12,965 bases of DNA from Ectocarpus siliculosus (Eukaryota > Sar > Phaeophyceae > Ectocarpales > Ectocarpaceae). Where the stretch lies: assembly GCA_000310025.1 (NCBI GenBank), contig FN649736.1, positions 3,976,148 to 3,989,112 on the forward strand, in the 5' to 3' direction. The position numbers were made by a program, and so were the translations under genes. The notes under the pieces are model-generated. The model was not told the DNA's origin. It saw only the letters and a list, made by a program, of their open reading frames with translations, and searched no databases. This document shows, one piece after another, positions 1 through 12,965 of the stretch (positions are counted from its first letter, which is position 1; every line of letters starts with the position of its first letter).

Positions 1-290
1 CCGGTTTCCCGTTTTTTTTTGGTTTTTTCTTTTTTTTTTTGGGGGTACCCATAAAGGGTGGTGGAATAATTTTTTTTGGGGGGGGTGGGAACCCCCCCTC
101 CCGCAAAAGGGGGGGGGGTGTTCCCTTTCGTTTGTTTTATTTGGTTAAAACCCCCTGGGGGAATTTACAAAATTTTTATAATTTTTTTTGAAAAAAAAAA
201 AGGGTTTTTTTTCCAAAGGGTTTTTAGGGGGGTTTTTTTTTGAAAAAATTGGGTTTTCCCCCCCCCCCCCCCCCCCGCCCGCTCCGTTGA
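1..290. other. Low-quality, homopolymer-rich contig end
   Basis: This stretch is almost entirely runs of T, G, C and A, including an uninterrupted C run at about 259-276, with little ordinary sequence between them. It looks like the tail of a poor read, not a biological low-complexity tract, and the opposite end of the window (from about 12790) looks the same. No gene can be read here, and any ORF crossing it should be distrusted. Confidence 0.7.
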
Positions 291-312
291 AACCCCATTC
301 TGATACATACCG

Positions 313-483
313 ATGCTAACTATCGTGGGCGGTCTTGTGCGGCAGGACATCGCGAAGGAGGTAGTGGGGGAAGTCGGAACCCTTGCCAAGGGCGTGCGGA
401 GGGCGGGGCTGATCCGGGGCGTCCTGGGGTATTGGAACAGAGACGAGGGAGGGCTCGAGGAGGAACAAGGCCGAGAAGCCTGA
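313..483 (+). CDS. Weak candidate: 56-codon ORF or a 3'-terminal exon, unknown product
   Basis: An ATG at 313 opens 56 codons closed by TGA at 481-483. The translation has a non-repetitive, amphipathic middle (for example DIAKEVVGEVGTLAKGV) and a Glu-rich tail, which looks more like protein than the frames around it. An alternative reading is that the coding part starts at GAC 346: a branch-point-like CTAAC lies at 316-320 and a CAG acceptor at 343-345, which would make this the last exon of a gene whose upstream part is off the contig or in the unreadable end. I do not recognise a family. An in-frame TGA at 301-303 blocks extension without splicing. The opposite strand also has an open frame here, so this may be chance. 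Confidence 0.15.
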   Translation: MLTIVGGLVRQDIAKEVVGEVGTLAKGVRRAGLIRGVLGYWNRDEGGLEEEQGREA

Positions 484-2076
484 TTGATCAACGCCGGGAG
501 TATCATCGCCTCCTGCTGTACAATTGTAGTATCGCTCAGGGGATGCGACGAAGGTGTGGGTTCGGGGGATGATGTGGCAAAAGGCGTGGTTATTGTTGCG
601 TGCATCAGCGGGAAGCGAGGAAGATTTTTTTTTTTCCGTGTCTCGGTAATTCTGTTTTCTTGCGATGCGGGTACGAGGTCACCTCCCTCTCAACCGGGGG
701 TTCCGCATTGTTGACCGGGGGGGGGGAGGGGGTGCGGGGTAGGCGCCCGAAGGCTTGGTTGACCTACCCGCGACGGGGCTTGGATTTGGGGCGTGCCATG
801 CTTGTATTTCGGCAAAACGGGGTAAGATTAACCTCTCTCGCTCTCTTTGGTAAGTGGCAAAGGCCGCTTGCGTCGTCGTGGGTTTTGATTGGGACGGCAA
901 TGCCTGTCTGTGTGGAGGCTTTTTTGCTCTTTTTTTGGCATAGAGTTGTGCCTCAAGCTGCTGGTGAGAGTCAACGTGTGGAGTGGCTAGGGAGAGCGTT
1001 GGGGTAAAGTTGCGAGAGGGGGAGGTTAATGCGGCGGTGCGATTGCAGCGTTTACCGTCTCGCGTGTCGAGGAAAATCTTGACTGCTGCTTTGTCTGTCG
1101 GTGGTCGAGCTATATAGATGTCTGGTTGGTGTGGACTTGGTGGTTGACCTGGTGTTTTCCCCATCACGACCAAGAGGGTACATGCTTGCCACGCAGTATG
1201 ATGGCTGCTGCAGCAGCAGCGGCGGGGGCAGAGTGTAAATAGCGAGTTGACGCCCAACAACGGCAGCAGTACAGCAGTAGTGGCGTACGCAGCATATCCT
1301 AATGAAATATTCTCAAGTGTAACACCAGAGTTTCCGTGTTGCATGGACACTCATTCGAACACTTTTGTAGATTTCAAAGTCGCTTGCGTGGCTGTGCTGT
1401 GGTACACCACACCGCAGAAGAAAACGATTCCTGATGAAGATTCGTGACAGTTGAGCATTCCATGCCCGCGACGAACCCGTCGCGATCTTTTTGGGCCGTG
1501 GAGGAGGTAGCGATGACGCCGGACGTTTGTACAGGTAGAATAATTTCAAGAGATGTGTACCCCCCTCCCCCGCCCTGACGAGGGTTTGCTGGGGTACAAA
1601 ACACGCACGTCTCCTTTTCAGCGTGTTGTTGCTGGTTGTAATGTAAGACATTTCGGGAAAGGCTTGCAGGGTTGGGTGAGGAATGCCTTTCTTTGTGGGT
1701 AGACCTCTCTTTTCCGGATGGCGGTGAGAGGGCAGGCGGGAAGCGCGTGCGGTATCATTGTACGGAGGGCATCGATTCGGGACACGGGATACGAGTAATA
1801 GGTGTTTTTTTTTTTTTTTTTTTGTCCTTGGTGTGCTAAGAATTTCAAAGAGTTGATGAATTATCTCATCGCTATCCACCGATAAGAGTCTGGGATAAAT
1901 TAGCAGTGAATATTCATAGCGTTGCGTGATGACCAACCTGTGTTTTACAACTAACTGCTTCCTGGGCAACATTCAGCCCTTCCCTCCCCTTGGGCAACAG
2001 GCTCAACAAGCCAGTTTTCGAGGGGTGGCAATTGGGGTGGAAATATTATTTTCTGCGTGTTGCATGGGTCTCGACA
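484..2076. other. Intergenic stretch with no supportable gene
   Basis: Several medium-length open frames exist on both strands, but none has a recognisable domain, and most are Ser/Pro/Arg-rich translations typical of shadow frames. A CAG/CAGCAGCAG-type patch lies near 1208-1222 and a run of 19 T at 1805-1823. I see no RNA gene and no clear promoter. Confidence 0.5.
1805..1823. repeat. Poly(T) run, 19 bases
   Basis: An uninterrupted run of 19 T on the + strand. No 3'-truncated retroelement or coding remnant is recognisable next to it, so I treat it as a simple mononucleotide repeat whose length may be uncertain. Confidence 0.8.
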
Positions 2077-2097
2077 TTCATCATACTGTATGATGAA
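2077..2097. repeat. Quasi-palindrome, 10-bp arms around one base
   Basis: The left arm TTCATCATAC (2077-2086) and right arm GTATGATGAA (2088-2097) are perfect reverse complements separated by a single T. It could be a DNA-level dyad (binding site) or a scar of an inverted duplication. A one-base loop makes it a poor RNA hairpin as written. No adjacent gene gives it a role. Confidence 0.6.
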
Positions 2098-2582
2098 ACT
2101 CTCGCACGGGGCTTGTTGTTGTGAATGTTAAGCGAAAGGTTCCTCGTGGAACAAATGAATCAACACCACCATCGATCATCTCTGGACGACCCGCTTTTAT
2201 TGTTGCAGCACCCAAACTACGGCGGGCAGTGTGAGATGTGTCACACGGTCTTGTATGATTAGTGCTCCTGTTCGACAGCACATGATGCGATAAATTAAAT
2301 ATAGCCACCGGAAGGATTCGGGGGTTGTTAGTCTATACCTTTGACAGATCCATCTATTAAGGAAAATAAATACACAGAAAGACTACCCATTCGAGATATA
2401 CCCACAGTCGAACGGGATGTGGTGGAGTCTTTTCAGTGAGTGGAGGAAAGATCATCTATGTTTTCCTCTGTTGCTACCGTTTGTGTCTTTGATCCGGAGA
2501 ATAGCTTGGCCTTCCCCATGCCGCCCCCTCACGGGCTCCCAGTTAATGGCATTTCGAAGTGTTTCGTGTTTTCAACCGCACT
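2098..2582. other. Intergenic stretch, nothing recognised
   Basis: AT-richer sequence with no coding frame that I can support. It contains only a minor GTTCC/GGAAC hairpin at about 2139-2152. It separates the quasi-palindrome from the first dispersed-repeat copy. Confidence 0.4.
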
Positions 2583-2636
2583 GAGACTGACGTCTTTTCG
2601 TTGGTCAGCCGGTTAGCGCGGTCGATGCTAATAACA
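2583..2636 (+). repeat. Short dispersed repeat, copy 1
   Basis: About 54 bases that clearly match 5307-5366 in the same orientation. Shared blocks include GACGTCTT, TTGGTCAG, CGGTTAGCGC and GTCGATGCTAA, with scattered substitutions and small indels between them. Both copies contain the short inverted pair TTAGC...GCTAA. Similarity fades on both sides, so this is probably a fragment of a longer dispersed element. It is not a tRNA: there is no T-arm or acceptor pairing. Confidence 0.65.
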
Positions 2637-2752
2637 AAAAAAATCCGTACATGATGCTTCAGAACGCGAGCAGAATGAACCATGTTTCGTTTGTCAGACC
2701 AGACAGACGCAGGTGTCAACAGAAAAAAAAAAATTTCTGTATGTAAGTACTA

Positions 2753-2966
2753 CATAGTCAAGATACCACATCCCCAGGACCGATTTTCAACGCTCGATTA
2801 TTCCACGACGAAGAGGACGCATGAATGAAAGGATACGTTTTCGGAAAGCTCTCGACGAGACAGGTTTCGACGCCGCGATTATCGGCGCTGCCTCTCTTTC
2901 TGCTGCTGCTGTGTGGAGAATTCGAACTTGGAGAATCGGTCCCGGGTGTGTGATATCTTACGTCAC
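2753..2966. mobile_element. MITE-like element, copy A (diverged)
   Basis: About 214 bases homologous over their whole length to 7020-7223 (roughly three quarters identical by eye). The ends are inverted repeats of each other over about 40 bases: the left end reads CAAGATACCACATCCCC followed by AGGACCGATTTTCAA, and the right end is the imperfect reverse complement (TTGGAGAATCGGTCC, then GGGTGTGTGATATCTTA). No open frame is conserved between the copies, so it is a non-autonomous element of the MITE type. Target-site duplications are not clear. The superfamily is unknown; what else it could be is a foldback repeat of another origin. Confidence 0.7.
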
Positions 2967-3700
2967 GGTTTTTAACGGCGACTAGCGTTCTGCTGAAGAA
3001 GGGACGCCTGTCCTTGACTGGAGAAATTCTCGTTGTCCGACGGTACCAAACAACACACGGAACGTGAGTAGCAGTTATTGTGTACCATCACACTCCTCAC
3101 GCTCGTTCTACAAAATACAAAATACAGATCCCGCGATGGCGCCGACGCCATTTTACTCAACAGATTTTTGTCTTGAAGCGAGGTATGAAAAAGAAATGGT
3201 ATGTACATGAAGGGAGCTCGGTTTTAGAGCTAGGTTGGTCCCTATGTTCATGTTGCTGCTCGTATTGCGGACGTCGCTAACTATAGGTGATATCCGCGCG
3301 TGCTGGGCACAGGGCAACCAAGGGCAACAAGTTGAGGGCAACAACATTTACATGCCATTCATCCCCTGTCCCCCCCGCCCGATGAGGAGCCCCCGCCAGA
3401 AAAAGAAAAAAAGAAAAAAACATGTGTATCCCCATCCCCTCGCGGAATGCAGCTTCGATGTGGAACGCCCCTTTTTGTGCTAACGCGCTAACGGCCGACA
3501 GCAGTACCGAAGGCCCGAAGAGAGAGAGAGAGAGACGGCCACAAACAGAACGAGAGAGATACGAGAGTCCAACGGACGGGGAGTCCTATTGGGACTGCTA
3601 TCGACCGCGTGGAGCAAACGTGCAGCTGTTGGCACGTTTATCGATAAGGAAGTGTGGCAAATCCAACAGCATCCCGTTTGCTTTTACAGCAGTTAGTTGA
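2967..3700. promoter_or_regulatory. Presumed upstream (promoter) region of the PLK gene
   Basis: No coding region is recognised between the MITE-like copy and the PLK leader. It holds a perfect ATGGCG/CGCCAT inverted pair with a 4-base loop (3136-3151), a purine-rich A/G tract at about 3399-3420, and an (AG)8 run at 3519-3534. The position just upstream of the gene makes this the likely promoter, but I see no convincing TATA box or initiator, so the label rests on position alone. Confidence 0.3.
3519..3534. repeat. (AG)8 microsatellite in the upstream region
   Basis: Eight AG units about 285 bases upstream of the proposed start codon, in a generally GA-rich stretch that continues loosely to about 3570. 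GA tracts are common in promoters and leaders, but no function can be shown here. Confidence 0.8.
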
Positions 3701-3817
3701 CAGCAGCACCAGCACCAGCATCGGGAACCACGCCCACAGAGCAAATCACCGCTGTGCCTGCCGCTGGAGGCTGAACGGACACCACCTCAGCAGTCCTCTG
3801 CTACTGTAGATATCAGG
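3701..3817 (+). promoter_or_regulatory. Leader just upstream of the PLK start codon
   Basis: The PLK frame is open from just after an in-frame TGA at 3698-3700 to the ATG at 3818, with no earlier in-frame ATG. This makes 3818 the first possible start for an unspliced leader. The leader is CAG/CAC-rich at 3701-3720. An upstream non-coding exon cannot be excluded. Confidence 0.45.
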
Positions 3818-12370
<8,553 letters not shown>

Positions 12371-12790
12371 CGAGACTGATGGGTGTATTTTTGAGCTTGG
12401 AGCGGAGGCGGTGTTTCCTGGTGACGTGAACGTGTTTTGGCCTACGAGGGAGACTGGTTTAGTGTTGTCGTGGTCGTCGTGCGCAGCCGTAGTGTACCGT
12501 CATTTACCATCGTACACTTGAAGCGCCAAGACGTGGAGCACGTCTGTCAGATTTTTGCCGAAGAGCGGGGGGGCAGTTTCAGTTGTCCAAGAGAGAATAG
12601 AACCTATTACAAAATAGTGCTCAAGTATAATATATTAAACCATTCCGGCCGGTCGTTAGCCTGCAATTCAGACATAGTCCATTTTACGACAGGCTAGCAC
12701 GCGATCGGCGTTTTGGCCCGACTTTTCTCCCTCCTGCCGACCATCATCATCGGCCAGGTGCAAAGATGACGGCAATAAGTAGTACCAGCC
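12371..12790 (+). other. PLK 3' flank, probable 3' UTR
   Basis: No further coding exon is recognised. The sequence becomes AT-richer around 12596-12645 (TATAATATATTAAACC at about 12626), where a polyadenylation region could lie, but there is no canonical AATAAA and the 3' end cannot be placed. Confidence 0.4.
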
Positions 12791-12965
12791 GGGGGGGGTA
12801 CGTCATGGCAAACGAGGGGTTGGGGGGACGGGGGGGGGGGGGGGGGAACCCCACATTTTCCACCAACGAGGGTCCCCCCCCCCAAATTTTGGGGGGGAAA
12901 AAGGGTAAACCTCCCAACCCCCCAAAAAAATAAGGATTTTGAACGGGCCCCACCCCCCCCGGGCC
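12791..12965. other. Low-quality, homopolymer-rich contig end
   Basis: Runs of G, C and A dominate from about 12790 to the last base, mirroring positions 1-290. Most likely sequencing or assembly artefact. No feature is annotated in it. Confidence 0.65.

Noticed and set aside
165-605. 146-codon open frame on the - strand
   Set aside because: Partly made of unreadable contig end (homopolymer translation) and Ser/Thr/Pro-rich otherwise; antisense to the more plausible short + frame.
679-1350. 223-codon open frame on the - strand and 135-codon frame on the + strand (600-1007)
   Set aside because: Overlapping frames with Pro/Arg/Ser-rich or unpatterned translations and no family resemblance.
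1313-1972. 219-codon open frame on the - strand
   Set aside because: No recognisable domain, and it reads through the 19-T run as polylysine. No splice or composition support; probably chance.
2600-2630. tRNA-like D-arm (TTGGTCAG..CGGTTAGCGC) suggesting a tRNA gene or tRNA-derived SINE
   Set aside because: No T-arm consensus (GGTTCGA), anticodon arm or acceptor pairing follows in either copy; kept only as a dispersed repeat.

Overview
The window is eukaryotic nuclear DNA, apparently one whole contig. Its dominant content is a single complete, intron-rich protein-coding gene on the + strand, a Polo-like kinase (PLK). The gene runs from an ATG at 3818 to a TGA at 12370 in ten exons, all with GT-AG introns of roughly 0.3-1.4 kb. 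I joined the exons by hand using reading phase and family conservation. The predicted protein is about 1,098 residues. From N to C terminus it has a short Gln-rich leader, a Polo-type Ser/Thr kinase domain (about 69-325), a very long low-complexity linker (about 326-884) that contains a KEN box and a polo-cap-like helix, and a C-terminal pair of polo boxes (PB1 from about 885, PB2 from about 1014).

Organism: polo boxes exclude bacteria and archaea. The style fits a photosynthetic stramenopile, most likely a brown alga: GC-rich coding sequence with Gln, Ala and Gly runs, many introns of several hundred bases, GU-rich introns, and TTAGGG-type interstitial hexamers. That assignment is inference from gene style, not a database match.

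Layout. 1-290 is homopolymer-ridden contig-end sequence of doubtful quality. 291-3700 is intergenic: one weak 56-codon ORF, a quasi-palindrome, one copy of a short dispersed repeat, and one copy of a ~210 bp non-coding element with ~40 bp terminal inverted repeats (MITE-like). 3701-3817 is the leader of the PLK gene. 3818-12370 is the gene. Its introns carry the second copies of both repeats (short repeat in intron 2, MITE-like element in intron 4), a palindromic (ACGT)8 microsatellite next to the exon 3 acceptor, telomere-like hexamers next to the exon 5 acceptor, and a perfect 23-bp triplication in intron 6. 12371-12790 is 3' flank or UTR. About 12790-12965 is again homopolymer-rich contig end.

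The points most worth checking are a one-base frame break in exon 4, a charge reversal at the phosphopeptide-pincer position of PB2, the ~560-residue linker with a KEN box, the two-copy MITE-like family, and ambiguous splice sites at both ends of intron 9. I found no multi-gene system in this window; it is one regulatory kinase gene in repeat-bearing surroundings.
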